A stretch of DNA of 64,000 nt from Mucilaginibacter gotjawali (lineage in GTDB: Bacteria > Bacteroidota > Bacteroidia > Sphingobacteriales > Sphingobacteriaceae). Each line of letters opens with the position of its first letter. The first letter of the stretch is position 1. The notes below the pieces were generated by a model, which worked only from the letters and a program-made list of their open reading frames with translations, was not told the origin of the DNA and did no database searches. The position numbers and the translations under genes were made by a program. Shown here in pieces: positions 53,626-62,613 of this stretch. The stretch is taken from contig NZ_AP017313.1 in NCBI RefSeq assembly GCF_002355435.1, forward strand, positions 3,162,001 through 3,226,000. The letters run 5' to 3'.

Positions 53626-54237
53626 ATGATATTTGTAAGCACGCGCAGTAAGCTTCTCAAATCCGAAGTAATTTATGATCAATGTCCTAATTGTCGAAAA
53701 TATAATTGCGTGAGGATTTTGATTTATCAATTATATGGTTGCATTTTTTGGATCCCTTTTATCCCGAGCAATAAAATAGGCCTTTCGGAATGCAGTAATT
53801 GTGGTCAGTCCCTAAAATTACATCAAATGCCAGAGTCGTTCAGGCAGAACTATGATAATTTAAAAAGACACACGCACGCGCCTATTTGGAATTTTACCGG
53901 CCTTTTTATTGCCGCAATTTTAGCTTTCGTATTTGTTATTGCGTTTGCGCAAAACGAAAAAAAAATGACAGGATTCATATTAGCCCCGCAAAAAAATGAC
54001 GTTTACGAGCTGAACTTAAAAGACGATGTATACACCTTGTATAAAATAAAAAAAATAGTAAGTGACACGATTTATTTTTGGCCCAGTAAATTTCAAACAG
54101 ATCAGGCAAGCGGGCTAAGCGATATTGCCGATAAAGGCGACAAAGGATTTGATGAGTCGATAACTGTTGGTTTCCCAAAGGTAAAACTCCTTGAAATGCA
54201 CAAAACAGGAGCTATTATAGCAGTTGACAGGAAATAA
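53626..54237 (+). CDS. Membrane protein with N-terminal zinc-ribbon-like domain (203 aa)
   Basis: Cysteines C20-P-N-C23 and C56-S-N-C59 are spaced like a zinc ribbon. A membrane helix is at about 90-108 (NFTGLFIAAILAFVFVIAF), and the rest is a beta-rich soluble domain rich in D and K. There is no signal peptide, so the ribbon is probably cytoplasmic and the C-terminal part outside. Similar zinc-ribbon plus membrane proteins exist in Bacteroidota, without known role. It follows the palindromic repeat pair, in a gene-poor stretch. Confidence 0.7.
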   Translation: MIFVSTRSKLLKSEVIYDQCPNCRKYNCVRILIYQLYGCIFWIPFIPSNKIGLSECSNCGQSLKLHQMPESFRQNYDNLKRHTHAPIWNFTGLFIAAILAFVFVIAFAQNEKKMTGFILAPQKNDVYELNLKDDVYTLYKIKKIVSDTIYFWPSKFQTDQASGLSDIADKGDKGFDESITVGFPKVKLLEMHKTGAIIAVDRK

Positions 54238-54781
54238 ATAGACTGTTATTGTACACCGTGCGGAAAAATGGAACACTAAAGACGCAAGCCCGCCGTCCCG
54301 GGTTTAAAAATTGGTGCTGCCATATGCACCTAACCTGCAACATACTGCAGCTAATTCTCAACAAAATTGAACCAGCCCGGCAAAATAACAAACGGCGAAA
54401 AGCAGGATGTATGCATCCTGTCAAAAGGTAATTTTAAAGGCGTTGCTGTTTATAACAATATGCCATTATCCTGTATTATGTTGGGTTTGTAAAAATAAGG
54501 CGCCCGGGCAATCCTGTTTTATCAAATTTTCATCAAAAAAGCATTTAAATTATAATTTTATTACCATAATGGTATTTTGTTGTGATATTATTCAACTATA
54601 TAGCCATATAATTGAAAATTAATAAAAAAAAGTGTTTAATATCACATCCGCTGTTGACCTGCGTCACGGCATTTGATTTCAGAAGCCTCAATTTTACATC
54701 GAAAAAATCAACCAACCCCCCATAGTTGATTCGATCAGCACAAACAACCGCCGCGCCATGCGGCATAAAAAATCAAACACA
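54238..54781. promoter_or_regulatory. Upstream region of adhE with a dispersed repeat copy
   Basis: A 55-base element at 54257-54312 (ACCGTGCGGAAAAATGGAAC, then CCGTCCCGGGTTTAAAAA) has a partner at 59358-59421. The rest is AT-rich with no gene. TTGAC-CTGC-GTCAC at 54654-54667 is a near-perfect dyad of FNR/CRP-type geometry (TTGAY-N4-RTCAA) with one mismatch, 115 bases before the adhE start. AdhE is an oxygen-sensitive fermentative enzyme, so the site could be a redox switch, but this is speculative. A GCCGC...GCGGC hairpin lies directly before the ATG. Confidence 0.35.
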
Positions 54782-57415
54782 ATGAAATCAACAAACGCAG
54801 AAAAATTAGTTCAGCAAATTGAAAGGATTCGCGAAGCTCAAAGGCAATACGCGTTATTTACACAGGAGCAGGTAGACGACATTTTCAGGAAGGCCGCTAT
54901 CGCAGCAAATAACGCGCGGATACAACTGGCCAAACTCGCTGTCGAGGAAACAGGAATGGGCCAGGTTGAAGATAAAGTAATCAAAAATCATTTTGCATCG
55001 GAGAATATTTACAATCAATATAAAAATGAAAAAACTTGCGGCGTAATTGAGGTGGACGAAGCTTTTGGTATTGTAAAAATTGCCGAACCTATCGGTGTAA
55101 TTGCAGCTATTGTACCTACTACCAATCCAACTTCAACCGCTATATTTAAGGCGCTGATCGCCTTAAAAACCCGTAACGGCATCATTTTTTCACCTCACCC
55201 CAGGGCTAAAAAATCAACCATCGCGGCAGCAAAAATTATTTTGGACGCTGCCGTACAAGCGGGCGCTCCGGCAAATATCATCGGCTGGATAGACGAGCCC
55301 ACTGTGGAGCTTTCACAGATTGTAATGGCGGAAGCCGACCTGATCCTGGCCACAGGTGGTCCGGGTATGGTTAAAGCGGCTTACTCTTCAGGCAAACCGG
55401 CCATCGGCGTAGGCGCAGGCAATACCCCTGCCATTATTGATGAAACCGCGCACATCAAAATGGCTGTAAACTCCATATTGCTTTCTAAAACATTTGACAA
55501 TGGCATGATCTGCGCTTCTGAACAGAGCGTAATTGTAATTGACAAAGTTTACGATGAAGTTAAACAGGAATTTTTAGACCGCGGCGCTTACATCTTAAAC
55601 AAAGAAGAAACCAGCAAAGTGGGCGCAGTACTATTGATCAACGGCATCCTTAATTCCAATATCGTCGGACAGTCTGCATTTAAAATTGCGGCGCTTGCCG
55701 GGGTTACCGTTCCCGAAGAAACAAAAATATTGATCGGCGAAGTGGAATCAACCGAATTGGAAGAACCATTCTCTCATGAAAAACTGTCACCGGTATTGGC
55801 TATGTACAAGGCCCACACCTTTGAGTCAGCCCTGCACAAAGCGGTGCGTTTGGTAAAACTTGGCGGCTTCGGGCATACCTCCGTATTGTATACCGATGCT
55901 GTTAAGAGCCAGGAGCGCATCCAAAAATTCAGTGCCGCTATGAAAACCGGCCGTACCATCATCAATATGCCTTCATCACAAGGCGCTATCGGCGATATCT
56001 TCAACTTTAAATTATCACCTTCATTAACCCTGGGCTGCGGTAGCTGGGGCGGAAATTCAGTATCAGAAAACGTGGGCGTAAAACACTTATTAAATATTAA
56101 AACCGTAGCCAAAAGGCGCGAAAACATGTTATGGTTCAGGGTACCTGAAAAAATATACTTTAAATACGGATGCCTTCCGTTGGCTTTGCGGGAGTTAAAA
56201 GAACTTGGTAAAAAACGGGTATTTATTGTAACTGATAAAGTACTGGCAGCCATGGGCTTTACCGAACGTATCACCCACGTGCTGGATGAACTGGGGCTTG
56301 AACATACTGTATTCTCAGATGTGGACCCCGATCCTACCCTGCGCACCGCTAAAAAAGGCGCAGCTGAAATGATCGCTTTTCAACCGGACGCCATTATCGC
56401 CCTGGGCGGCGGTTCACCCATGGATGCAGCCAAGATCATGTGGGTTTTATACGAACATCCGCAGGAAAAATTTGAGGACCTTGCTATGCGCTTTATGGAC
56501 ATCCGCAAAAGGGTGTGCGCTTTCCCGGTTATGGGTCAAAAAGCCATGTTTGTAGCGGTGCCAACCTCTGCAGGCACAGGTTCAGAAGTTACACCGTTTG
56601 CGGTAATAACCGACGAGGAAACACAGATCAAATACCCGCTGGCCGATTATGAACTAACACCGGATATGGCCATTGTTGACGCAGAACTGATGATGAATAT
56701 GCCGAAAGGCTTAACCTGCGCGTCAGGCATCGATGCTTTGACCCACTGCCTTGAGGCTTATGTATCAGTACTGGCATCTGAGTTTACCAATGGTTTGGCG
56801 CTTGAAGGCATCAGGCTGATATTTAAATACCTGCCTGATGCTTATAACGAAGGCACTACCAATATAAAAGCCCGCGAGAAAATGGCGCATGCTTCTGCTA
56901 TGGCCGGTATGGCCTTTGCCAACGCGTTTTTGGGTGTTTGCCACTCCTGCGCGCACAAACTGGGGGCTATGCACCATGTACCGCACGGCATTGCCAATGC
57001 GATGCTGATTAACGAGGTGATCCGTTTTAACGCAGTTGATAACCCGCGCAAGCAGGCGTCATTCCCTCAATATAAATACCCTAACGCCAAGTGGAGATAT
57101 GCAAGGATTGCAGATTATCTTAACCTGGGCGGGAATGATGAAAACGAGAAAGTAGAGTTACTGATGAAAGCCATTGACGGCCTGAAAGAGAAGATAGGCA
57201 TCCCTACATCCATTAAAAACTTTGGTGTAAGCGAAACCGCCTTTTATTCAAGTTTGGACAGTATGTCTGAACAGGCATTTGACGACCAGTGCACAGGCGC
57301 CAACCCGCGGTACCCGTCAATTGCAGAGCTTAAACAGATCTACATCAAGGCTTATGAGGGCGAACAACCGGCAGTAGTTGTTGCCGAAGCGGAAAACCTT
57401 GAAGTTGTTATTTAA
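54782..57415 (+). CDS. adhE: Bifunctional acetaldehyde-CoA/alcohol dehydrogenase
   Basis: The 877-residue fusion carries an N-terminal CoA-acylating aldehyde dehydrogenase domain with the catalytic cysteine C244 (NGMICASEQS), and a C-terminal iron-dependent alcohol dehydrogenase with GGGSPMDAAK, HCLEAYVS and the metal-binding histidines of HSCAHKLGAMHHVPHG. It converts acetyl-CoA to ethanol with NADH during fermentation, and may form spirosomes. The ATG at 54782 gives the normal start; an in-frame ATG 24 bases upstream is possible. It stands alone, with its own terminator. An anaerobic enzyme in a bacterium with aerobic heme synthesis suggests microaerobic or fermentative survival. Confidence 0.95.
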   Translation: MKSTNAEKLVQQIERIREAQRQYALFTQEQVDDIFRKAAIAANNARIQLAKLAVEETGMGQVEDKVIKNHFASENIYNQYKNEKTCGVIEVDEAFGIVKIAEPIGVIAAIVPTTNPTSTAIFKALIALKTRNGIIFSPHPRAKKSTIAAAKIILDAAVQAGAPANIIGWIDEPTVELSQIVMAEADLILATGGPGMVKAAYSSGKPAIGVGAGNTPAIIDETAHIKMAVNSILLSKTFDNGMICASEQSVIVIDKVYDEVKQEFLDRGAYILNKEETSKVGAVLLINGILNSNIVGQSAFKIAALAGVTVPEETKILIGEVESTELEEPFSHEKLSPVLAMYKAHTFESALHKAVRLVKLGGFGHTSVLYTDAVKSQERIQKFSAAMKTGRTIINMPSSQGAIGDIFNFKLSPSLTLGCGSWGGNSVSENVGVKHLLNIKTVAKRRENMLWFRVPEKIYFKYGCLPLALRELKELGKKRVFIVTDKVLAAMGFTERITHVLDELGLEHTVFSDVDPDPTLRTAKKGAAEMIAFQPDAIIALGGGSPMDAAKIMWVLYEHPQEKFEDLAMRFMDIRKRVCAFPVMGQKAMFVAVPTSAGTGSEVTPFAVITDEETQIKYPLADYELTPDMAIVDAELMMNMPKGLTCASGIDALTHCLEAYVSVLASEFTNGLALEGIRLIFKYLPDAYNEGTTNIKAREKMAHASAMAGMAFANAFLGVCHSCAHKLGAMHHVPHGIANAMLINEVIRFNAVDNPRKQASFPQYKYPNAKWRYARIADYLNLGGNDENEKVELLMKAIDGLKEKIGIPTSIKNFGVSETAFYSSLDSMSEQAFDDQCTGANPRYPSIAELKQIYIKAYEGEQPAVVVAEAENLEVVI

Positions 57416-57444
57416 ATCCTGAATTACTGTTGAGTTGATTAGTT

Positions 57445-57476
57445 GGGTGGCGTTAGCTTTAACGCCGCCCTTTTTT
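57445..57476 (+). terminator. Terminator of adhE
   Basis: The stem GGGTGGCGTTA / TAACGCCGCCC has a four-base loop, one mismatch, and a following run of six T. It lies 30 bases after the adhE stop codon. Confidence 0.9.
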
Positions 57477-57542
57477 ATGGAACACCGGGACCTGGCTTGA
57501 AAGTCTCAGGTCAGCAATAAACAGCGGCAATATTACTCCCTA

Positions 57543-57735
57543 CCCGGCAATCTCATCAGGTTAACGTATTACCTATAAGAAAACCCCTTGCCCCATCGGG
57601 CATTGTCATTAGGTTAAGGGAAAATAAGAGGATTTAATATGGCATGATGTACCGGCAGGCAGGTTTTGAATGTCGAATTCCGAAGTGTCTTACTTCATTA
57701 CCAGCCTGCCGGCAGGTTCAATGTTCGGCATTGGT
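57543..57735. repeat. Direct and inverted repeats between adhE and the exporter genes
   Basis: Two direct copies of GGCAATCTCATCAGGTTAA-type words lie at 57543-57567 and 57594-57619. A second pair with GGCAGGTTTTGAATGTCG at 57654-57682 and GGCAGGTTCAATGTTCGG at 57710-57735 flanks a CTGCCGGCAG palindrome. No gene is seen in this 354-base gap. The words look like dispersed genome repeats rather than regulatory sites. Confidence 0.5.
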
Positions 57736-57769
57736 TCGATATTAAAATCCTTAAATAAACGGCATTACC

Positions 57770-58273
57770 TTACCCGGTTACTTTGCGGTTCCTTTTAAAG
57801 CGGAGGTCTTTGGCGGAATCCTTCCGGGTAATTAGCATGGGCAGGCCCACGCCTGTGGCCAGTCCCATCAGGATAAACATTACTTTTAAGCCGTTATTGG
57901 TAGTTTCGGACATGATACGGGTATACGCGGTATTGTCAATCTTGCCGGCCAGGCTGATGAGGCCGATCATCATGCGATAGGCAAAAATACCCGGCACCAT
58001 CGGGATCACTGCCGGAATGGCAAATATCGGCGGCGGGGCGTGTTTTTCATGTGCGAAAAATATGCTTATAAAGCCGATGAGCGTTGCGCCTGCAAATGAG
58101 GCTCCAATCACGTTGATCTCATAATGGAGCATGATGGCTTTGGTAAGTCCACCGAAGGCGCCCATTATAAATATGGGTGCCAGCGTGCGGGTAGGCACGT
58201 TAAACAGCACAGCGAAACCCATAGCGGCCAGTCCAAACCAGATTCCTTTTTCAAATATCAGTAACCACTCCAT
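57770..58273 (-). CDS. Threonine/serine exporter, small subunit (ThrE C-terminal half)
   Basis: The 167-residue protein has about five membrane helices with AAMGFAVLFNVPTRTLAPIF and IPAVIPMVPGIFAYRMMIGL, matching the second half (DUF3815) of ThrE. In other bacteria both halves are in one protein. It pairs with the gene that precedes it by one base. It exports small amino acids such as threonine or serine; the substrate is inferred. The start ATG follows ATTTAAT. Confidence 0.85.
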   Translation of the reverse strand: MEWLLIFEKGIWFGLAAMGFAVLFNVPTRTLAPIFIMGAFGGLTKAIMLHYEINVIGASFAGATLIGFISIFFAHEKHAPPPIFAIPAVIPMVPGIFAYRMMIGLISLAGKIDNTAYTRIMSETTNNGLKVMFILMGLATGVGLPMLITRKDSAKDLRFKRNRKVTG

Positions 58274-58274
58274 A

Positions 58275-59048
58275 TTAAATATGTAAAATAGCCATCGAGG
58301 TTAGTAAACCCAATGCTATGGTGAAAGAAATGATAAAACCATTGATGCCCCTGATCAACCCGTTGTTGAGGTTGCCGTCGATCAGGTCAGAAAATGCATT
58401 GATCAAAGGCACGCCCGGAATCAGGAACAGTACCGAAGTGGCAAAGGCAGGTTCGTGTATTTTGGCAACGTCCAGCTTTATGAATCCGGCGGCGATCATT
58501 GAGGCCGTAAAAGCGGCAAAATAAATGCACAGGTAAGGGTTAAAGTTGAGTTTTGTAGTTTCCTGCCTGATAAAAAGGCCTATGGTTGACGCGATAAACA
58601 CCACCCCCATTTCTAAAGGGCCGCCACCGGCCAGCCTGCAAAAGGCCGCACCGGCCAGCCCGGTAAGCACCAGCGTAACCAGGCGCGGATAGTGTGCCAG
58701 TTGTTTTACCCTGGCCAGTTCCTCTTTGATCTTGCCGATCCCCCAGTCTTCATTTACCACAAACCAGCTTAAACGGCTGATGCCCGAGATCATGGTAAAA
58801 TTGACGTGGTGCGGGGGAGTGCGTTTTAAGCCGTTGAAGACACAATCATTGTCGCCATCGTACATATTAAGCAAAATGGTGCGCTGGCTGATGAGGATAT
58901 AGGTATTGAAGGAAAAATTAGCCGAGATCCGTTCAACCGTCGTCCTAACCCGGCCGGTGCTGGCGCCCGATACCAATAGGTACATGGCAATCTCCAGCAG
59001 CGTGTCGCCAATATCCTTAATTTCCTGTTTTTCCAGATTTTCCGCCAT
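58275..59048 (-). CDS. Threonine/serine exporter, large subunit (ThrE N-terminal half)
   Basis: The 257-residue protein has a soluble N-terminal part (LLEIAMYLLVSGASTGRVRTTVERI, VNFTMISGISRLSW) and five membrane helices with FLIPGVPLINAFSDLIDGNL, matching DUF1212 of ThrE. An in-frame start 141 bases upstream adds a tyrosine-rich extension with no family match, so the ATG at 59048 is used. The two genes are one base apart and make one exporter. Confidence 0.87.
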   Translation of the reverse strand: MAENLEKQEIKDIGDTLLEIAMYLLVSGASTGRVRTTVERISANFSFNTYILISQRTILLNMYDGDNDCVFNGLKRTPPHHVNFTMISGISRLSWFVVNEDWGIGKIKEELARVKQLAHYPRLVTLVLTGLAGAAFCRLAGGGPLEMGVVFIASTIGLFIRQETTKLNFNPYLCIYFAAFTASMIAAGFIKLDVAKIHEPAFATSVLFLIPGVPLINAFSDLIDGNLNNGLIRGINGFIISFTIALGLLTSMAILHI

Positions 59049-59455
59049 AAATTCCGTTTGGCGGCAAAGGTAAAACACTGCAAGGCATAAAAAATGATAT
59101 GCGACAAAATAATAAAAATATTGGTTGGGATATTTAGTTTGCCGGTCGGTGTAGTTAGAGACTGCACCGCCTGTTTTATTCGTACACAAAGGCTGCTAAA
59201 GCGGGGATTTTGTAGCGTGTGCAACACGTGCCCCCCTGCAACAAAGCGCTACAAAACTGTATATCAATATTTTAACTGCTGGCAAAATTTTGTCTAATTT
59301 TATTGATTTGTTAAATTGTTAAAAAACTGATAGTGAGCGTATTTCACAACGTCCAAGGTGTTAACCGTGGAAAAATGGAACGCTAAAATACTGAAAGCAT
59401 GGCGTCCGGGGCTTAAAAAAACGATCTTCCGTTAAAATATCATTATCTTACGGTG
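59049..59455. other. Spacer between the exporter and the secreted glycosidase-like gene, with a dispersed repeat copy
   Basis: Divergent spacer of 407 bases with no called gene. The repeat copy at 59358-59421 (ACCGTGGAAAAATGGAACG, then GCGTCCGGGGCTTAAAAA) matches the copy at 54257-54312. An AT-rich part with AATTTTGTCTAATTTTATTG precedes it and may hold a promoter. Confidence 0.45.
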
Positions 59456-61561
59456 ATGAAATACCAATATACTTTCCGCCTCAAACCCCTGCTGTTGTTA
59501 TTGATTTTTATTTGCCCGTTTTTGGCTGAAGGGCAAAACCTGCCTGTCCGGCTAAAATTTGAAGACGGACAGGTCAAAGGATATTTTAACAGCAAGGGTG
59601 GCGAAAGGCAATTTACCCTGGATGCCTTTTTGGCTTCAACAGATGGGGGCATTAAAACGCAATTGTTGTCGCAGGATAGTACGGGCATTATTACCAAAAA
59701 ATACATCAGGTATTTTGATCATGCCTGCGAGATCACCAGTGTAGTAAAGAAAACGGCCTACGGGCTGCAATGGGATATTTACATTAAGGGGGACGGCAGC
59801 GACTGGACGGCGCCTGTGGAAACCAGCCTGCAATGGGCCGATGCCGGCGCCCTCCGGTTTTGGACCTCCTGGGCCGATAACCAACAACAGCCTGCTTCGG
59901 ATAAATGGCAGGATCCGTTTTTGCCTGCCCCTTTCAACAACCTGGCCCTGGTGTACGGCGGCGAAAACCACCTTTCGCGGGAAGCCTTTGTAACCCCTAT
60001 CGCCAGCAGTTTTTTAAAGAGCGACAACCTGGGGCTGAGTTTTATACAATCATTAAAGGACACGATCCTTGACCTTGAATTACATACGACGGCCGATGGG
60101 AAGATCGCCTACCGGCACCTTAACCACCGGATAGGCAACGGGCATACCGTCCATATTTGCCACCAGCTGGTGCTGCATGAAGCGGACTGGCGGGCGGGCA
60201 TGGCCTGGATGATAGCCAGCTACCCGGCTTATTTTTTGCCGGGCGAGCCACTAGTGAACAAAATAGCCGGCTGCGGCGCCTATTCCTCGTATGAAGGCGA
60301 ACTGGACACCGCCAAATACCGCGAAATGGGCTTTAGCCTGAACTGGAAAGCCTCGCTCGATTTTCCATACATGGGCCTTTTTATCCCCCCGGTAAAAAGT
60401 GATGATGAACTTTGGACAAAATACAGGCAACGGGGCGAAAAGGTGGGTGACGGCCTGGCCTCCATTAACCGGCTGAGCGCCTACTCAACCCATTTGGCGC
60501 AAATGGGCTTCAACACCATCAGCTATTTTAACGTAGCCGAATTTGGCAACGGGATGGTATACCCTTATAAAGGCAACCAGGTACGGGATAGTGATTTGTG
60601 GAAAAACCCGAACGACTTTGTTTATAATAAGCTGAAGCAGGCGTTGCTAAAGCCGGCGGGGGTTTTACCCGACTGGGACGAGCGGCCGCTTTTCTCCAAC
60701 TGGGAGGATTGCGTGGTGCTTGACCCGGGCGACACTGCCTACCGGGCTTTTTTGCTGGAACAGGCACGGCTGCATATTGCTAAGATCCCCTCCTCCTCAG
60801 GCATTTGTATTGATCGTATGGACTGGCAGCGTTTTTACAACAGCAATGCTGACGACGGGATCAGTATGGTGCAGCAGCAAAAAACGCGGGCAATGGTAAC
60901 CTCATGGAAGGAAATAATGGGGCAACTGGGTCCCGTGATGCACGCGGCGCATAAAGTTATATTTTGCAACCCGCTTGACAGGCGGATTGACCTGATGGAA
61001 CAGGTTGACGGTATTTATGATGAGTTTGGTTACCTGCCATCAAGCCTTAACCTTTGCGCGCAGATGGCGCTGCTAAAACCTATCATCGCCTGGACGGCAT
61101 CAAAAGAAAACCTGGCGCCAGATCCCGACGCCTATTTTCAACGCCACCTGTACCTGGGCGCATTCTTAACGGTTCCCTACCCCGGCAACGACCATTGCAT
61201 TACGCCCGACGCCGCTGCAGAGCGGTATTATACAGATTATGGCAGGCTGTTGCAAGCCATAAAAGGCCGCGAATGGGTGATGTACGCCCATGTGGTGGAT
61301 GTAGAAAACGGAACAGCAAAGGCCAATATATTTAAGGCTAAGGGTAAAATTATTGTACCGGTAGTGTTAGGCGGCAGCAGCGCACAGGCTTCGGTGATCG
61401 TCAGGTTACCATTTGCTGCGCTGGGAAAACAAAACCTTGTGATAAAAGTGCTGTATCCCGGCGAAAAGGATTGGCATACCATCAAAACTATAAAATTTGC
61501 GAAGGAGATCAGGCTGGCTGTCCCCTTAAAAAGAGGCTGCGCACTGGTTAGCATAGGCTAA
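59456..61561 (+). CDS. Secreted glycoside-hydrolase-like protein (701 aa)
   Basis: The protein has a signal peptide (LKPLLLLLIFICPFLAEGQ), a beta-rich N-terminal half of about 270 residues, then a probable TIM barrel with SLNWKASLDFPYMGLF, AQMGFNTISYFNVAEFG, GICIDRMDWQRFYN and YDEFGYLPSS, and a C-terminal beta-sandwich. The CIDRMDW strand end is like the nucleophile position of GH31/GH36-type enzymes. No family could be named with certainty. It probably acts on a polysaccharide outside the cytoplasm. The ATG at 59456 is preferred to the GTG just before. The gene stands alone, with GC content higher than its neighbours. Confidence 0.65.
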   Translation: MKYQYTFRLKPLLLLLIFICPFLAEGQNLPVRLKFEDGQVKGYFNSKGGERQFTLDAFLASTDGGIKTQLLSQDSTGIITKKYIRYFDHACEITSVVKKTAYGLQWDIYIKGDGSDWTAPVETSLQWADAGALRFWTSWADNQQQPASDKWQDPFLPAPFNNLALVYGGENHLSREAFVTPIASSFLKSDNLGLSFIQSLKDTILDLELHTTADGKIAYRHLNHRIGNGHTVHICHQLVLHEADWRAGMAWMIASYPAYFLPGEPLVNKIAGCGAYSSYEGELDTAKYREMGFSLNWKASLDFPYMGLFIPPVKSDDELWTKYRQRGEKVGDGLASINRLSAYSTHLAQMGFNTISYFNVAEFGNGMVYPYKGNQVRDSDLWKNPNDFVYNKLKQALLKPAGVLPDWDERPLFSNWEDCVVLDPGDTAYRAFLLEQARLHIAKIPSSSGICIDRMDWQRFYNSNADDGISMVQQQKTRAMVTSWKEIMGQLGPVMHAAHKVIFCNPLDRRIDLMEQVDGIYDEFGYLPSSLNLCAQMALLKPIIAWTASKENLAPDPDAYFQRHLYLGAFLTVPYPGNDHCITPDAAAERYYTDYGRLLQAIKGREWVMYAHVVDVENGTAKANIFKAKGKIIVPVVLGGSSAQASVIVRLPFAALGKQNLVIKVLYPGEKDWHTIKTIKFAKEIRLAVPLKRGCALVSIG

Positions 61562-61744
61562 CAAACCAGTTGTAACCGGCCATCTTTTTTTCGCCTCCTG
61601 TAACATCGTTTGATAGCTTAACTTGCATAGCGTGCAGGCAACGCATCAAACTAAAGAAAATTATATAAAATAATAAATTATAATACACTGGTTTAAAGCA
61701 CTATAAAAAATATATAAAACTTATGTTACAACTATATGTAGTGT

Positions 61745-62338
61745 ATGCAAACAAACAAGATGAAAAAAATAATTTTTACAGCAGTTTTAGCAATTAGTTG
61801 CCTGTCAATCAAATTTGCCGACGCCCAGGTGAGCGTTGGTGTAGGTTTAAACATTAGCAGTCAGCCCGATTGGGGGCCAACCGGATATAATAACGCGGGC
61901 TATTATTATATCCCGGATATTGGCGCTTATTATGATGTAAACGCGCATGAATATATTTACATGGAACACAATGCATGGGTTCACCGTGGTTATTTACCTC
62001 CAAGATACCGTAATTACAACCTGTATGGCGGATACAAAGTAGTAATTAACGACCGCGATCCGTGGTTACGTGATAACGATTACCGCGGCAGGTATGCTTC
62101 CTACAGGGGCCGTCATGACCAGGCGATGATCCGCAACAGCCGCGATGCAAGGTACAGAAACCACTGGATGGGTGTTAGAAACGAAAGAATGCGTAACCAG
62201 AATATCAGGGCGCGCCGTGAAAACATGAGGGAACGTAACATGAACCGCAGGGACCGCAATATGAACCAGAGAATGCGCCAGCAAAATCAAAGGATGCGCG
62301 AGGATAACCGCAGGGATAAACATGACGACAAACACTAA
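61745..62338 (+). CDS. Secreted arginine-rich hypothetical protein
   Basis: The 197-residue protein has a signal peptide (KKIIFTAVLAISCLSIKFADA), a tyrosine-rich middle (YNNAGYYYIPDIGAYYDVNA, YIYMEHNAWVHRGYLPPRY) and a C-terminal tail with repeated R/N/M/D motifs (NMRERNMNRRDRNMNQRM). The middle resembles YXWGXW-like secreted proteins of Bacteroidota. The strongly basic tail could bind nucleic acid, wall polymers or lipopolysaccharide. An ATG at 61760 could also be the start. A strong terminator follows. Confidence 0.8.
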   Translation: MQTNKMKKIIFTAVLAISCLSIKFADAQVSVGVGLNISSQPDWGPTGYNNAGYYYIPDIGAYYDVNAHEYIYMEHNAWVHRGYLPPRYRNYNLYGGYKVVINDRDPWLRDNDYRGRYASYRGRHDQAMIRNSRDARYRNHWMGVRNERMRNQNIRARRENMRERNMNRRDRNMNQRMRQQNQRMREDNRRDKHDDKH

Positions 62339-62366
62339 AAGCAAATAAGCATATTGTTAAAACAAA

Positions 62367-62404
62367 AGCAAATGGCCGGCCGAAATGACCGGCCATTTGC
62401 TTTT
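62367..62404 (+). terminator. Terminator of the arginine-rich protein gene
   Basis: The perfect stem AGCAAATGGCCGG / CCGGCCATTTGCT with a nine-base loop is followed by TTTT and later a long T run. It lies about 30 bases after the stop codon. Confidence 0.9.
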
Positions 62405-62613
62405 AGCCTTTTTTTTTTTACAACTATTGCATTTTTTATTTGATATAATGCCCAAACAAAAAAATACTGCAAAAACAAATACAATCTTAATGCTTTTTAC
62501 CTTATTTGCAAATGCTCCAAATGTTCCGCGGGTAAAATTATTTCATGCAGGTTAACACAACAAAGGGATATACCGGTTGGGAACTATAGCAGAGCCGGTT
62601 TAGTCAATATTGA

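Noticed and set aside
54249..54431. 60-codon frame upstream of adhE
   Set aside because: It is made largely of the dispersed repeat copy at 54257-54312; the second copy is not read in the same frame.
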